From positions 1-64,000 of the forward strand of contig QCBC01000002.1 in NCBI GenBank assembly GCA_003281725.1: a stretch of 64,000 bases of DNA, in the 5' to 3' direction. Positions 31,301 through 41,470 of the stretch are shown piece by piece; the first letter of the stretch is position 1; every line of letters begins with the position of its first letter. The DNA comes from Pelagibacteraceae bacterium AG-345-O09 (lineage in GTDB: Bacteria > Pseudomonadota > Alphaproteobacteria > Pelagibacterales > Pelagibacteraceae). The position numbers were made by a program, and so were the translations under genes. Below the pieces are notes generated by a model. That model did not search any database and was not told where the DNA came from. It saw only the letters and a program-made list of their open reading frames with translations.

Positions 31301-32600
31301 TTTTTTTAAGAACATTCTTCCAAAAAGATTATTTTACCGTGCTTTATTAATTGTTGCTATCCCAGTCATAGTTTTGCAACTAGTCATAACCATTGTTTTT
31401 TTTGATAGCCTTTGGATTAAGACAAACAAAGGAATGACTAGAGCTCTAATAAATGAAATTAAAACATTCATAGAAGTTTATAAGGATGAAATTTATAATA
31501 AAGATGAAATAACAAATCTTTTTTCAATCTATCAAGATCTTAACATAGAATATGTTGATAATGAAAAATTTGTTTATGAATATGATGAAAGATGGTTTAG
31601 CCCAATAGATCGAACTCTGAGAAGAGAACTTAAATCAAGATTTCAATCAGAAAAATTTTGGTTTGATACAACTGGATACAAAGAATTAATAGATTTAAGA
31701 ATTAAATATAAATCTGGGTACTTTAAATTTTTAATTCCTAAAGATAGGGTTACAAGTTCATCTGCTAGAATTTTTGCATTATGGATTACTGTCCCAGCAA
31801 TTATAATGGTTTTTATTTCTTTAATCTTTTTAAAAAACCAAACAAGACCTATTACAAATCTTGCCAAAGCTGCTGCAAAGTTTGGTCGAGGTGAAGAAGT
31901 AGAAGAATTCAAGCCTTCCGGTGCATCGGAGATACGACTGGCAGGTTATGAATTTGATAGAATGAGAAAAAGAATAAAAAGACACCTTAATCAACGCTCT
32001 GAGATGTTATCTGGAATTAGCCATGATTTAAGAACACCTTTAACAAGAATGAAACTACAAATTGCCTTTATCAAAGATAAACAATTAGCAATCAAAATGT
32101 CTGAAGATATCAACGAGATGGAAAAAATGCTAAATGAATATCTACAATTCACAAGTTCATCTAATATTGAGAAAAATGAACAGTTCAATTTAAGTGAATT
32201 AATTAATAAAATTGTGGAAAAATATAATAATGAAAATATCTCAACAGATATAATGCCTCGACTTTATATTAATGGAAGAAAGAATTTAATAAGAAGGTGT
32301 ATCAATAATTTATTAGATAATGCAATCAAGTATGCTGATAAAGTTAAGATTGAAATCAACAAAAGTAATAATAATTTATTTATCAAAATTGAAGATGATG
32401 GCCCTGGAATACCAGAAAGTGAATTCGAGAATGTCTTTAAACCATTTTACAAAATTGATAAAGGTAGGGCAGATACAAAAGCAAGTGTAGGATTGGGACT
32501 ATCTATAGCCTCAGATATAGTTAGATCGCATGGAGGAAATATTAAATTAGATAAATCTTCGATGAATGGTCTTTCAGTTAAGATTTTCTTACCCTTTTAG
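31281..32600 (+). CDS. envZ: EnvZ-like sensor histidine kinase
   Basis: 439 residues from ATG 31281, which has an AGGAG sequence about 9 nt upstream; an in-frame alternative at 31233 lies deeper in ompR and is less convincing. Two membrane helices (about 20-44 and 163-185) flank a roughly 118-residue periplasmic sensor. A HAMP linker, the phospho-acceptor His248 in ISHDLRTPL, the N box RRCINNLLDNAIKYAD, DDGPGIP and GLGLSIA follow. It would pass phosphate to the OmpR-type partner it overlaps. It converges with ubiK, overlapping by 23 bp. Confidence 0.9.
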   Translation: MFYGLSNFFKNILPKRLFYRALLIVAIPVIVLQLVITIVFFDSLWIKTNKGMTRALINEIKTFIEVYKDEIYNKDEITNLFSIYQDLNIEYVDNEKFVYEYDERWFSPIDRTLRRELKSRFQSEKFWFDTTGYKELIDLRIKYKSGYFKFLIPKDRVTSSSARIFALWITVPAIIMVFISLIFLKNQTRPITNLAKAAAKFGRGEEVEEFKPSGASEIRLAGYEFDRMRKRIKRHLNQRSEMLSGISHDLRTPLTRMKLQIAFIKDKQLAIKMSEDINEMEKMLNEYLQFTSSSNIEKNEQFNLSELINKIVEKYNNENISTDIMPRLYINGRKNLIRRCINNLLDNAIKYADKVKIEINKSNNNLFIKIEDDGPGIPESEFENVFKPFYKIDKGRADTKASVGLGLSIASDIVRSHGGNIKLDKSSMNGLSVKIFLPF

Positions 32601-32829
32601 ACTTATTTTTTTTTAAACTTTTAAATTGGCTGGTTTTTTTTTCTAAATTTTCTACTCTTTTCTTCAAAATTTCAAATTCATCCTTACTTGTAAGTCTCAT
32701 TCTAAAAACAATTTCATCTCTCTTTGATTTTAAAATGTTCATTAATTCATTTGCCAGATCTTTAGATGATACTAAACCCTGTTCAAATAATTTAGTCAAT
32801 TTATCAATAATAAATTTTGAATTTTTCAT
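32578..32829 (-). CDS. ubiK: UbiK/BMFP family accessory factor
   Basis: 83 residues. An N-terminal helical part is followed by the hallmark DEFEILKKRVENLEKK coiled coil (about 50-65) and a basic tail, as in the UbiK (YqiC, BMFP) family. In enterobacteria UbiK helps the soluble Ubi complex make ubiquinone under oxygen; a membrane-fusogenic role is also reported. Small and highly charged. Its 3' end lies inside the envZ 3' end, and it is divergent from lgt across 51 bp. Confidence 0.8.
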   Translation of the reverse strand: MKNSKFIIDKLTKLFEQGLVSSKDLANELMNILKSKRDEIVFRMRLTSKDEFEILKKRVENLEKKTSQFKSLKKNKSKRVRKS

Positions 32830-32880
32830 ATATATTTATATTAACCTATTATATTAATAGCTTACAATTATAATTCAAAA

Positions 32881-33663
32881 ATGTTCATTAATAATTTTGA
32901 CCCAGTTGCAGTCCAAATTTTCTCAATCGATATCAAATGGTATTCTTTAGCTTATATTGTTGGAATATTACTGGGTTGGATTTTAAGTAAAAAAATTTTT
33001 ATTTCTGACCAGAATATAAAAGAAAAATTTGATGATTTTATTACATATATAATATTAGGTATAATTATTGGTGGTCGTTTAGGATATGTATTTTTTTATA
33101 ATTTTAGTTACTACTCGGATAACTTTTTAGACATTGTTAAAATTTGGCAAGGTGGAATGTCATTTCATGGAGGTCTCATAGGAGTGATATTTGCAAGTTT
33201 TTTATTTGCTAAAAAAAATAATCAAAACATTTTCAGTTATTTAGATATAGTTTCTATTGCGGCTCCGATTGGTATTTTTTTTGGAAGAATTGCAAATTTT
33301 ATTAACTCTGAATTATACGGGATAGAAACAAATCTTCCATGGGCTGTAAAATTCATTCAGATAGATGATTTGAATCGACATCCATCTCAATTGTATGAGG
33401 CATTATTTGAAGGATTAATTTTATTAGTTATTTTATTATATTTTAGAAAAAAAGGTTTTATGAAAATCCCAGGCTTCATCTCTGGTTTATTCCTAATTTT
33501 TTACTCAACATTTAGATTTGCAGTTGAATTTTTTAGAGTTCCAGATGAACAGTTGGGTTACTTATTTTTTAATTTAACGATGGGACAGTTAATAAGCATT
33601 GTATTCTTATTAATTGGTACTTATTTAGTAATAAATAAATATGAAACTAAAAAAGAAAAATAG
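32881..33663 (+). CDS. lgt: Prolipoprotein diacylglyceryl transferase
   Basis: 260 residues, multi-pass membrane protein. It has the Lgt signature region (GRLGYVFFYNF, GGMSFHGGLIG and FGRIANFINSELYG, where the catalytic Arg and His lie) and a C-terminal FRFAVEFFRVPDEQLGY. It moves a diacylglyceryl group from phosphatidylglycerol to the lipobox cysteine of prolipoproteins. A TATAAT at 32869-32874 just before the ATG suggests an almost leaderless transcript. midA starts 23 bp inside its end. Confidence 0.96.
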   Translation: MFINNFDPVAVQIFSIDIKWYSLAYIVGILLGWILSKKIFISDQNIKEKFDDFITYIILGIIIGGRLGYVFFYNFSYYSDNFLDIVKIWQGGMSFHGGLIGVIFASFLFAKKNNQNIFSYLDIVSIAAPIGIFFGRIANFINSELYGIETNLPWAVKFIQIDDLNRHPSQLYEALFEGLILLVILLYFRKKGFMKIPGFISGLFLIFYSTFRFAVEFFRVPDEQLGYLFFNLTMGQLISIVFLLIGTYLVINKYETKKEK

Positions 33664-34687
33664 TCTTTCTTTAGATAAATTTATAAATTTTTCTCTTTAC
33701 GATAAAAAATTTGGTTATTATATGAAAAAAAATCCTTTCGGTCATGAAAGTGATTTTTTAACTGCACCTAATATTTCAAGACTTTTTTCTGAAATGATTG
33801 CAATATGGATTATAAGTTTTTGGCAAAGTTTAGGGTCTCCAAAAAAATTTAATTTAGTTGAGCTCGGAGCAGGTAATGGAGAAATGATGAAAATAATTAT
33901 CGAAAGTTTTCAAAATTTTCCATTTTTTTTAAAATCTTGTAATTTTATGATTCATGAAAAAAGTCCCACTTTAATTAATATTCAAAAAAAAAAATTGATT
34001 AAAAATAAGATTAAATGGATTCCAAATATAAACAAAATCAATAAGGACCCAAGTATATTTATTGCAAATGAATTCTTTGATGCAATGGCAATCAAACAAT
34101 TTAATAAAAGAAAAAGTTTATGGTTCGAAAAATTTGTAAATTTAGAAAATTCAAAAAAACCATTTTTTTTTGAAAAAAGAGCTGATATTAAAAAGATTGA
34201 AAAGAAAATTAAATTTAAAATATCACAAAATCAAAATTTTGTTGAATACTCAGAACTTGGGTTAAGTTATTTAAGAGATATTTCCAATATTATAAAAAAA
34301 AATACAGGTGGTTTGTTGTTTATTGATTATGGATATACAGATAAAAAAATGAAAAACACATTACAAGCAGTATATAATCACAAATTTGCCGATATTTTAA
34401 GCAATATAGGAAATGTAGATATCACTCATAATATAAATTTTAATATTTTTGAAAAGTTTGTAAAACAAATGAATGGTTTGAAAAGTAACTTGACATCACA
34501 AAAAGACTTTCTGACAAAGCTAGGAATAAAAGAAAGAGCAGAGATCATATCTAAAAATAAAAATTTTACTAAAAAATCAGATATATACTATCGACTTGAA
34601 AGACTTATTAACAAAAAACAAATGGGTCATTTATTTAAAGTAATGCTAATTAAAAACGAGAATAATAAATTTAAACTAGGTTTCTAA
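33641..34687 (+). CDS. MidA/NDUFAF7-family class I SAM-dependent methyltransferase
   Basis: 348 residues. The N-terminal SLDKFINFSLYDKKFGYY and DFLTAPNISRLFSEMIA blocks and the SAM motif LVELGAGNGEMM (about 80-91) are characteristic of the COG1565/DUF185 family. The mitochondrial member NDUFAF7 methylates an arginine of a complex I subunit and is needed for complex I assembly. A similar role here is inferred. lgt-midA-pgeF is a common order in alphaproteobacteria. pgeF starts 1 bp after its stop. Confidence 0.88.
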   Translation: MKLKKKNSLSLDKFINFSLYDKKFGYYMKKNPFGHESDFLTAPNISRLFSEMIAIWIISFWQSLGSPKKFNLVELGAGNGEMMKIIIESFQNFPFFLKSCNFMIHEKSPTLINIQKKKLIKNKIKWIPNINKINKDPSIFIANEFFDAMAIKQFNKRKSLWFEKFVNLENSKKPFFFEKRADIKKIEKKIKFKISQNQNFVEYSELGLSYLRDISNIIKKNTGGLLFIDYGYTDKKMKNTLQAVYNHKFADILSNIGNVDITHNINFNIFEKFVKQMNGLKSNLTSQKDFLTKLGIKERAEIISKNKNFTKKSDIYYRLERLINKKQMGHLFKVMLIKNENNKFKLGF

Positions 34688-34688
34688 A

Positions 34689-35450
34689 TTGATTAAATCT
34701 AAAAGATTGTTGAAACAAAAAAAAATTAGTCATGGTTTTTTTAACAAAAAAGGGGGTAAATCAAAAGGTATTTATAAAAGTTTAAATTGTGGGCTTGGCT
34801 CAAATGATAAAAGAAATAATGTCAAAAAAAATTTAAAAATAGTTAAAAAAAAGATTAGTAAAAAATCTAGAGATATTTTTTTACTTAATCAAGTTCACAG
34901 TAATAAGATTGTTTTCATAAAAAATTTCTCAAAACTAAAAAAAGAAAAAATTGAAGCTGATGCAATTATAACTAATCAAGAAAAATCACCTATAGGTGTT
35001 TTGACAGCAGACTGTGTTCCTATATTGCTTCATGATAATAAAAAAAATTTTATCGCAGCAATTCATGCTGGTTGGAGAGGAGCTTTTAAAGGTATTATAA
35101 ATAAAGTAATAAGTTTTATGATAATGAAAGGAAGTGAAACAAAGTCTATTACCGCTGCAATAGGCCCTTGTATTAAAAAAAAGAGTTACAATGTGAAAGA
35201 AGATTTTAAGAAAAGATTTATTAAAAAGGATAAAAAAAATAAAAAATTTTTTACGACTAAAAAAAAAGTCATTTATTTTGATTTACCTAATTTTGTTAAA
35301 TCTCAACTAAAATCAAATAAAATTACAAATATCGATTTGATAAATATAGATACTTTTGACGAAAAAAATAATTTTTTTAGTGCAAGAAGATCTTTAAAAT
35401 TAAAACATGCGGATTATGGTAGAAATATTTCAATAATTATGATTAATTAA
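34689..35450 (+). CDS. pgeF: Laccase-domain protein PgeF (peptidoglycan editing factor / purine nucleoside phosphorylase)
   Basis: 253 residues. The family metal ligands are visible in [15 protein letters not shown] and AIHAGWRG. The start appears to be TTG at 34689, since no ATG precedes the conserved [11 protein letters not shown] segment. In E. coli the homologue YfiH removes misincorporated L-Ser from UDP-MurNAc; relatives act on purine nucleosides. Which activity applies cannot be told. It is the third gene of the lgt-midA-pgeF run, with prs 8 bp downstream. Confidence 0.88.
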   Translation: MIKSKRLLKQKKISHGFFNKKGGKSKGIYKSLNCGLGSNDKRNNVKKNLKIVKKKISKKSRDIFLLNQVHSNKIVFIKNFSKLKKEKIEADAIITNQEKSPIGVLTADCVPILLHDNKKNFIAAIHAGWRGAFKGIINKVISFMIMKGSETKSITAAIGPCIKKKSYNVKEDFKKRFIKKDKKNKKFFTTKKKVIYFDLPNFVKSQLKSNKITNIDLINIDTFDEKNNFFSARRSLKLKHADYGRNISIIMIN

Positions 35451-35458
35451 ACTTTTCA

Positions 35459-36391
35459 ATGAAACTATTAACTGGAAATAGCAATAAAGTTCTCAGTAAA
35501 AATATTGCAAAATATTTGAAAACAAAACTTGTAAACTCAAGTATAAGAAAGTTTTCTGATGGAGAAATTTACGTTGAAATAAATGAAAATATAAGAGGTA
35601 ATAGTATTTTTATTGTTCAATCAATTTCTTCTCCAGCAAATGATAATTTGATGGAATTGTTGCTTTGTATAGATGCTCTTAAAAGATCCTCTGCAAAAAA
35701 TATAACAGCAGTAATTCCATATTTTGGATATGCTAGACAAGATAGAAAAGTTGTGCCAAGAACATCTATTTCAGCAAAACTTGTTTCAAATTTAATTACT
35801 AAAGCTGGTGCTGACAGAGTAGTGACAGTTGATTTGCATGCAGGACAAATTCAAGGATTTTTTGATATTCCTGTGGACAACCTTTTTGCAACACCAATAT
35901 TTACAAGACATGCAAGAAAAAAAATTAAAAGTAAAAAAATTGTTTGTGTTGCGCCCGATGTGGGTGGGACAGAACGAGCTAGAGCTCTGGGAAAACTTCT
36001 TAACGTAGGCTTGGCAATTGTTGACAAGAGAAGACCAAAACCTGGGCAGTCACAGGTGATGAATGTTATTGGAGACGTGAAGGGTCAAACTTGCATTATT
36101 GTAGATGACATAATTGACTCAGGTGGAACTATTGTGAATGCGGCAAAAGCATTAAAAGCAAAAGGTGCTAAAGAAGTTTTTGTTTACATTACTCATGGTG
36201 TTCTAAGTGGTGATGCTGTAAAAAAAATTAAAAACTCAGTAATTAAAAATTTAGTTATTACTGATACAATTGATAATTCAGAAAAAATTAGAAATGTTAA
36301 AAATATAGAAGTTTTACCAATTTCAGGGCTAATAGGTGAAGCTATTAAAAGAATATCCAATTCAACATCAGTATCTGATTTATTCAAATAA
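35459..36391 (+). CDS. prs: Ribose-phosphate pyrophosphokinase
   Basis: 310 residues. Class I PRPP synthetase: [16 protein letters not shown] (about 33-48), the catalytic loop with [24 protein letters not shown] and the PRPP-binding motif [11 protein letters not shown] (about 215-225). It makes PRPP from ribose 5-phosphate and ATP for nucleotides, His and Trp. The prs-rplY-pth-ychF order is standard in alphaproteobacteria. Confidence 0.97.
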   Translation: MKLLTGNSNKVLSKNIAKYLKTKLVNSSIRKFSDGEIYVEINENIRGNSIFIVQSISSPANDNLMELLLCIDALKRSSAKNITAVIPYFGYARQDRKVVPRTSISAKLVSNLITKAGADRVVTVDLHAGQIQGFFDIPVDNLFATPIFTRHARKKIKSKKIVCVAPDVGGTERARALGKLLNVGLAIVDKRRPKPGQSQVMNVIGDVKGQTCIIVDDIIDSGGTIVNAAKALKAKGAKEVFVYITHGVLSGDAVKKIKNSVIKNLVITDTIDNSEKIRNVKNIEVLPISGLIGEAIKRISNSTSVSDLFK

Positions 36392-36434
36392 TTACCTTGA
36401 TTATTTATAGACATGGGTTAAAAAACTCTCTTTT

Positions 36435-37175
36435 ATGAATTCACTAGATGCAAACATAAGAACCAACGAAACTAAAGGGCAACTAAATGCCATAAGAGGT
36501 AATGGCAATGTTCCAGCAATTATTTATGGTGGAAAAGATGAAAATCAAAAAATCTATATTTCAAAAAAATTACTTAAAACTTTAATAGAAAAAGAAAACT
36601 TTTTATCTAGTATTATTACTCTGAACATTGATGGTAAGCCCCAAAATGTTTTGCCTAGAGAAGTAAAGTATCATATTTTAAGTGATGAACCTACCCATGT
36701 AGATTTTTTAAGAGTAATACCTGGAGTAAAAATTAAAATTGAAGTCCCTGTTAATTTTATTAATCATGAGAAATCTCCGGGATTGAAAAGAGGTGGTGTT
36801 TTAAACATTGTTAGAAGAAAGGTGGAATTAAAATGCCCAAGTGAAAAAATTCCCGGGAGTTTAACTTTAGATCTTGACGGTATTGATATAGGCGAAAGTT
36901 TTAAAATTTCGTCAGTTAAATTGGACTCTGAAGTAACGCCAACAATACAAGGACGAGACTTCGTGATAGCGACTTTAGCCGCTCCAACTGTAATGAAAGA
37001 GCCAGAGAAACCTGCAGAGGCTGAAGCAGCTGAGGGAGAAGAGGGCGCCGAAGCAACAGAGGCAGCATCGGCAGCAGATGGTGATAAACCAGCAGCAGAT
37101 GGAGCTAAAGGTGATAAAAAAGAGGGTGAAGAAAAAAAGCCTTCTGAAAAGAAACCTGCTGAAGAGAAAAAATAA
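36435..37175 (+). CDS. rplY: 50S ribosomal protein L25/general stress protein Ctc with long acidic-basic tail
   Basis: 246 residues. The N-terminal L25 domain binds 5S rRNA, and a Ctc-type C-terminal beta domain follows, up to about residue 187. The last ~58 residues are a low-complexity tail of Ala, Glu, Lys, Pro, Gly and Asp. The DNA of the tail (about 37000-37170) is far more GC- and purine-rich than its surroundings and opens a long meaningless frame on the other strand. Alphaproteobacterial L25 proteins often carry such tails. It precedes pth. Confidence 0.95.
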   Translation: MNSLDANIRTNETKGQLNAIRGNGNVPAIIYGGKDENQKIYISKKLLKTLIEKENFLSSIITLNIDGKPQNVLPREVKYHILSDEPTHVDFLRVIPGVKIKIEVPVNFINHEKSPGLKRGGVLNIVRRKVELKCPSEKIPGSLTLDLDGIDIGESFKISSVKLDSEVTPTIQGRDFVIATLAAPTVMKEPEKPAEAEAAEGEEGAEATEAASAADGDKPAADGAKGDKKEGEEKKPSEKKPAEEKK

Positions 37176-37209
37176 TCAATCAAAATTGAAACTTTAATTC
37201 CATTTATTT

Positions 37210-37770
37210 ATGCTTTTATTCGTAGGATTAGGTAATCCAACACCTGACAGTGAAAACAATAGACATAACGTTGGATTCAAAATTATAGACACTATTAATA
37301 AAAAATTTAGTCTTTCAAAACAAAAACCTAAGTTCAAAGGACTTTTAACAACTGGGAATATTGGAGACAAAAAAGTTTATGCAATAAAGCCATTAACATT
37401 TATGAATAACTCTGGAGTTTGTATCAGAGAATTAATTGAGTATTTTAAAATAGATGCTGAAGACGTTATAGTATTTCACGATGATCTTGATATAGAATTT
37501 GGTAAAATTAAAGCTAAATTTGGTGGATCAAGTGCAGGCCATAATGGAATTGCCTCTATCGATAAATTTATAGGTAAAGATTACTCAAGGGTAAGAATTG
37601 GAATTGGAAAACCAAAAAATGGGATTGAGGTTGCAGATTATGTATTGCAAAATTTTGATGAGGATGAGTCAATTGGTATTGAAAAAATATCCAAAGATAT
37701 AACTGAGTCTATTTCTATTCTTGTTGAAAAAAAATTAGATTTATTTTCAAGTGCTGTAAATAACAAATAA
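37210..37770 (+). CDS. pth: Peptidyl-tRNA hydrolase
   Basis: 186 residues. Catalytic His19 lies in NNRHNVGF; the conserved Asn is at position 9 (GLGNP), and the family's KPLTFMNNSG and VFHDDLDIEFG segments are present. It frees tRNA from peptidyl-tRNA dropped by stalled ribosomes. Sits between rplY and ychF; the ychF ATG overlaps its stop by 1 nt. Confidence 0.97.
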   Translation: MLLFVGLGNPTPDSENNRHNVGFKIIDTINKKFSLSKQKPKFKGLLTTGNIGDKKVYAIKPLTFMNNSGVCIRELIEYFKIDAEDVIVFHDDLDIEFGKIKAKFGGSSAGHNGIASIDKFIGKDYSRVRIGIGKPKNGIEVADYVLQNFDEDESIGIEKISKDITESISILVEKKLDLFSSAVNNK

Positions 37771-38843
37771 TGAGTTTTAAGTGTGGAATAGTAGGTTTAC
37801 CCAATGTAGGTAAGTCGACTTTATTTAACGCATTAACAAATTCAAGTAAAGCTCAGGCAGCAAATTTTCCATTTTGCACAATTGATCCAAATATTGGTGT
37901 AGTTCCTGTTCCAGACCAAAGATTAAAAAAATTAGCAGAAATTTCTAAATCAAAAAAGATTATAAATACTACAATTTCATTCGTAGATATTGCTGGATTA
38001 GTTAAAGGTGCGTCTAAAGGTGAAGGATTAGGAAATAAGTTTTTATCTCATATAAGAGAGGTTGATGCAATTATTCACATAGTCAGATGCTTTGACTTAA
38101 GTGATATCCAAAATGTTAACGAAACAGTAGATCCAGTTAGAGACCTTGAAATTATCGAGACTGAGATGATGTTGGCTGATCTGGAGTCTATTCAAAAGAG
38201 ATTAGAAAAAAATAATAAAAAAAATGTAGAAGAAGAGCAATTAAAAGTTCTTAATGCAGCTTTGGATTGTATTAATAAAGATCAAGATATTTCAATTTTA
38301 AATTCTCAATTTGAAAAAAAGCAACTAAGTCAAAGTGGTCTATTATCTTTAAAATCTAAAATATTTGTGTGTAATGTAGATGAAAAAAGTATTCAAAATG
38401 GAAATAATTATACTGAGGCATTTATTAATAAATTTGGTAATGAAGATACTCTAATTGTTTCTGCAGATATAGAAAATCAAATAAACGAATTAGATATTAG
38501 TGAAAAGAAAAATTACATGGAAATGATTGGTTTAAAAGAAACTGGATTGAATTTGTTAATACAAAGAGGTTACAAAATACTTGAATTAGATACCTACTTT
38601 ACCTCTGGACCTGAAGAAACCCGAGCATGGACAATTCCTAAAAACTGTACAGCTCCAAAAGCAGCATCAGAGATTCATACAGATTTTGAAAAAGGATTTA
38701 TCCGAGCAGAAACAATTTCTTATGAAGACTTTGTTGCAAACAATGGATGGGTCAATTCGAAAACTAATGGTAAAATGAGACTGGAAGGAAAAGATTATAT
38801 TGTAAAAGATGGAGATGTTTTAAACTTTCGTTTCAACACGTGA
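37770..38843 (+). CDS. ychF: Redox-regulated ATPase YchF (OLA1 family)
   Basis: 357 residues. Obg-like P-loop protein: G1 GLPNVGKST (8-16), G3 DIAGLVKGASKGEG and a C-terminal TGS domain (about 275-355) ending in GDVLNFRFNT. Its G4 region has NVDE where GTPases carry NKxD, which fits the family's preference for ATP. It binds ribosomes and is linked to stress responses. It ends inside the convergent petC (24-bp overlap). Confidence 0.96.
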   Translation: MSFKCGIVGLPNVGKSTLFNALTNSSKAQAANFPFCTIDPNIGVVPVPDQRLKKLAEISKSKKIINTTISFVDIAGLVKGASKGEGLGNKFLSHIREVDAIIHIVRCFDLSDIQNVNETVDPVRDLEIIETEMMLADLESIQKRLEKNNKKNVEEEQLKVLNAALDCINKDQDISILNSQFEKKQLSQSGLLSLKSKIFVCNVDEKSIQNGNNYTEAFINKFGNEDTLIVSADIENQINELDISEKKNYMEMIGLKETGLNLLIQRGYKILELDTYFTSGPEETRAWTIPKNCTAPKAASEIHTDFEKGFIRAETISYEDFVANNGWVNSKTNGKMRLEGKDYIVKDGDVLNFRFNT

Positions 38844-39599
38844 CCAAATTCTTTTCATACTAAAATAGACTAAGATAGTCAGAATAATTAAATACAATAT
38901 TGCCTTGAAACCTATTTGATGTCTTGTTTCTAAATGAGGCTCTGCTGTCCACATCAAAAATGTAGTAACATCTTTTGACATTTGCTCTACTGTTGCATTT
39001 GTTCCATCAGAATATTCAACTAATCCATCAGATAGAGGGTTCGACATTTTAATTTTGTTTCCATACATATATTTATTGTAATGAACACCTTCATCTAAAA
39101 TAATACCTGCTGGTGGATCCTCATATCCTTGAAGTAAAGAATAAATATAATCCACGCCACCGCCCCTAGCTTTTACTAAAACTGACATATCTGGTGGATA
39201 GGCTCCACCATTTGCTGCTTGAGCAGCTTTAACGTTTTCATATGGCATTACAAATTTATCAGAAAGTTTTCCAGGTCTTGTAAACATCTCTCCATCTGAA
39301 TTTGGCCCATCTGTTACATCAAAAGATGCTGCAATTGCCTTAGCTTGTTGTTCAGTAAATTCAGGTCCGCCTTTTTCTGCTAAATTTCTATAGCTTAGAT
39401 ATTTCATAGAATGACAAGATGCACACACTTCTGTGTATACTTGATAGCCTCTTTGCAATGCTCCTCGATCAAACTTTCCAAAAAGACCTTTGAAACTCCA
39501 ATCAGTTTTCAAGTATTCAACTTTTTCTGCCGCATAAGAGCTTAGTGGAGCAGCTAAAAATACTATAATTAAAGATAATATTCTTAAAAAATTTTTCAC
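38820..39599 (-). CDS. petC: Cytochrome c1 of the bc1 complex
   Basis: 259 residues. Signal peptide to about residue 23 (SYAAEK), covalent heme site CASCH at 59-63, and a C-terminal membrane anchor (about 228-248) followed by a short basic tail. The region MPYENVKAAQAANGGAYPPD is typical of cytochrome c1. It takes electrons from the Rieske centre and passes them to a soluble or membrane cytochrome c. It is last of petA-petB-petC; the 3' end overlaps ychF by 24 bp. Confidence 0.95.
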   Translation of the reverse strand: MKNFLRILSLIIVFLAAPLSSYAAEKVEYLKTDWSFKGLFGKFDRGALQRGYQVYTEVCASCHSMKYLSYRNLAEKGGPEFTEQQAKAIAASFDVTDGPNSDGEMFTRPGKLSDKFVMPYENVKAAQAANGGAYPPDMSVLVKARGGGVDYIYSLLQGYEDPPAGIILDEGVHYNKYMYGNKIKMSNPLSDGLVEYSDGTNATVEQMSKDVTTFLMWTAEPHLETRHQIGFKAILYLIILTILVYFSMKRIWSRVETKV

Positions 39600-40862
39600 T
39601 TATTTAATTGAACTCTCTTTATTTCTTGCAGTTGCCAAATTAGCTGTACCTCCGAGTATAGGCTCGGTAATACTTAAAGGAATAGGAAGAGTTTTTTCTT
39701 TTAAGCCTAGTACAGGAAGAATTACTAGAAAGTGTAAAAAATAATATGCTGTAGCAACTCTTGCAACTAACAAGTATAATCCTTCAGCGGGCATTGCACC
39801 GACGTATCCAAGTATTAAAACGTCAGCTACTAAAATCCAGTAAAACTGTTTATATAAAGGTCTGAAGACAGCAGATCTGATTTTAGATGTATCAAGCCAT
39901 GGTAAAGCTGCTAAAATTAAAATTGCTGACAACATTGCAATCACTCCCAAAAGTTTATCTGGAACTGATCTTAAAATTGCATAAAAAGGTAAGAGATACC
40001 ATTCAGGAACAATGTGTGCGGGTGTTACTAAAGGATCGGCTTCAATATAATTGTCAGCATGACCCAAAATATTAGGTGTATAAAAAACAAAAAATGCAAA
40101 AACAATCATAAACATCAGTAACGCAAAAGTATCTTTTATGACTATATAAGGATGGAATGGAACTGTGTCCTTTGAAGGTTTTTTGACATCAATTCCTACT
40201 GGATTATTGTTTCCTGGAACATGTAGTGCCCAGATATGTAACACAACTAAACCTAAAATTAAAAAAGGAATTAAATAATGTAATGTAAAAAATCTAGTTA
40301 AGGTTGGGTTATCAACTGAATAACCTCCCCATAACCAAGTAACTATCCCCTCTCCTACTAATGGAATTGCACTGAATAGATTTGTGATTACAGTTGCACC
40401 CCAAAAACTCATTTGTCCCCAAGGCAGCACGTAACCCATGAATGCTGCAGCCATCATTAACAAATAAATAATAATACCTATTATCCAAATTATTTCTCGA
40501 GGGGCTTTATAAGAGCCATAAAACAAAGATCTGAAAATATGAATATAAACTGCTAGAAAAAACATTGAAGCACCATTCGCATGTATATACCTAATTAGCC
40601 AACCATAGTTAACATCTCTCATAATATGTTCTACGCTTTCAAATGCCATATCTGCGTGAGCAATATAATGCATAGCTAGTGTTAAGCCTGTTACGATTTG
40701 AGTTATCAAACAAAAAGTAAGTATGCCACCAAAAGTCCACCAATAATTTAAATTTTTAGGTGTTGGATAGTCGGTTAAATGATTTGCTAAAGTTAATAAT
40801 GGAAGTCGATCATTAAACCATTTTCCAGCTTTTGATTTAGGTGTATATTCGTGATCACTCAT
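39600..40862 (-). CDS. petB: Cytochrome b of the bc1 complex
   Basis: 420 residues, about eight membrane helices. The histidine pairs that hold hemes bL and bH lie in HYIAHAD...[10 protein letters not shown] and the [21 protein letters not shown] regions. The Qo-site motif [11 protein letters not shown] is intact. Cytochrome b carries both quinone sites of the proton-translocating Q cycle. It is flanked by petA (5-bp gap) and petC (adjacent). Confidence 0.97.
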   Translation of the reverse strand: MSDHEYTPKSKAGKWFNDRLPLLTLANHLTDYPTPKNLNYWWTFGGILTFCLITQIVTGLTLAMHYIAHADMAFESVEHIMRDVNYGWLIRYIHANGASMFFLAVYIHIFRSLFYGSYKAPREIIWIIGIIIYLLMMAAAFMGYVLPWGQMSFWGATVITNLFSAIPLVGEGIVTWLWGGYSVDNPTLTRFFTLHYLIPFLILGLVVLHIWALHVPGNNNPVGIDVKKPSKDTVPFHPYIVIKDTFALLMFMIVFAFFVFYTPNILGHADNYIEADPLVTPAHIVPEWYLLPFYAILRSVPDKLLGVIAMLSAILILAALPWLDTSKIRSAVFRPLYKQFYWILVADVLILGYVGAMPAEGLYLLVARVATAYYFLHFLVILPVLGLKEKTLPIPLSITEPILGGTANLATARNKESSIK

Positions 40863-40867
40863 ATAAT

Positions 40868-41377
40868 TTATCCAATTTTAATCGTATTAGCATTTACAAA
40901 TTCATATTTCGGAACTTCCATATTTGTAGGTGCAGGTCCCTTTCTAATTCTGCCCGATGTATCATAATGTGATCCATGACAAGGACAGAACCATCCATTA
41001 TAATCTCCCTTATCATTTAAGGGTACACATCCTAAGTGAGTACAAACTCCAAGCATTACAAGCCACTCAGGGTTTTTTGCTCTGTCTTCATCTTTCTCTG
41101 GATCTTTTAAATCATCAAGTTTAACTGATCGTGCATCTGCAATTTCATCTTCAGTTCTTCTTCTTATGAAAACAGGTTTTCCTCTCCAAAGAACAGTGAT
41201 AGTTCTTCCTGGTGTTAATGAACTTACATCTACTTCCGTACTAGCTAACGCTTTCACTGAAGCATCAGGATTCATTTGATCTATCATAGGCCAAACTGTA
41301 GCACCTACTCCTACTGCTCCAACTGCGTAGGTAGCAGTAAACAAGAAATCTCTTCTATTAGTTTTTTTTTCTGACAT
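40868..41377 (-). CDS. petA: Rieske iron-sulfur subunit of the bc1 complex
   Basis: 169 residues. The N-terminus has a Tat-type twin-arginine motif (NRRDFLF, residues 7-13) and one membrane helix. The 2Fe-2S ligands are in CTHLGC (112-117) and CPCHGSH (131-137), Cys112/His114 and Cys131/His134. It oxidises quinol at the Qo site and delivers electrons to cytochrome c1. First gene of the petABC operon; a 93-bp AT-rich gap separates it from divergent trmL. Confidence 0.97.
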   Translation of the reverse strand: MSEKKTNRRDFLFTATYAVGAVGVGATVWPMIDQMNPDASVKALASTEVDVSSLTPGRTITVLWRGKPVFIRRRTEDEIADARSVKLDDLKDPEKDEDRAKNPEWLVMLGVCTHLGCVPLNDKGDYNGWFCPCHGSHYDTSGRIRKGPAPTNMEVPKYEFVNANTIKIG

Positions 41378-41470
41378 TAATATTACTAATTAAATATACT
41401 CAATATTGATTTTTTCTACTTAAATATATGGTTTCATATAATATAAAATATTAAATTTACTACTGATAGA

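Noticed and set aside
36764..37183. Long open frame on the minus strand rich in Ser, Ala and Pro
   Set aside because: It lies exactly opposite rplY and its low-complexity tail; the repeats on the coding strand keep the reverse frame open.
41378..41470. petA-trmL gap as a small RNA gene
   Set aside because: The 93 bp are almost entirely A and T with no stem structure; only -10-like TATAAT sequence (41437-41442) was seen.
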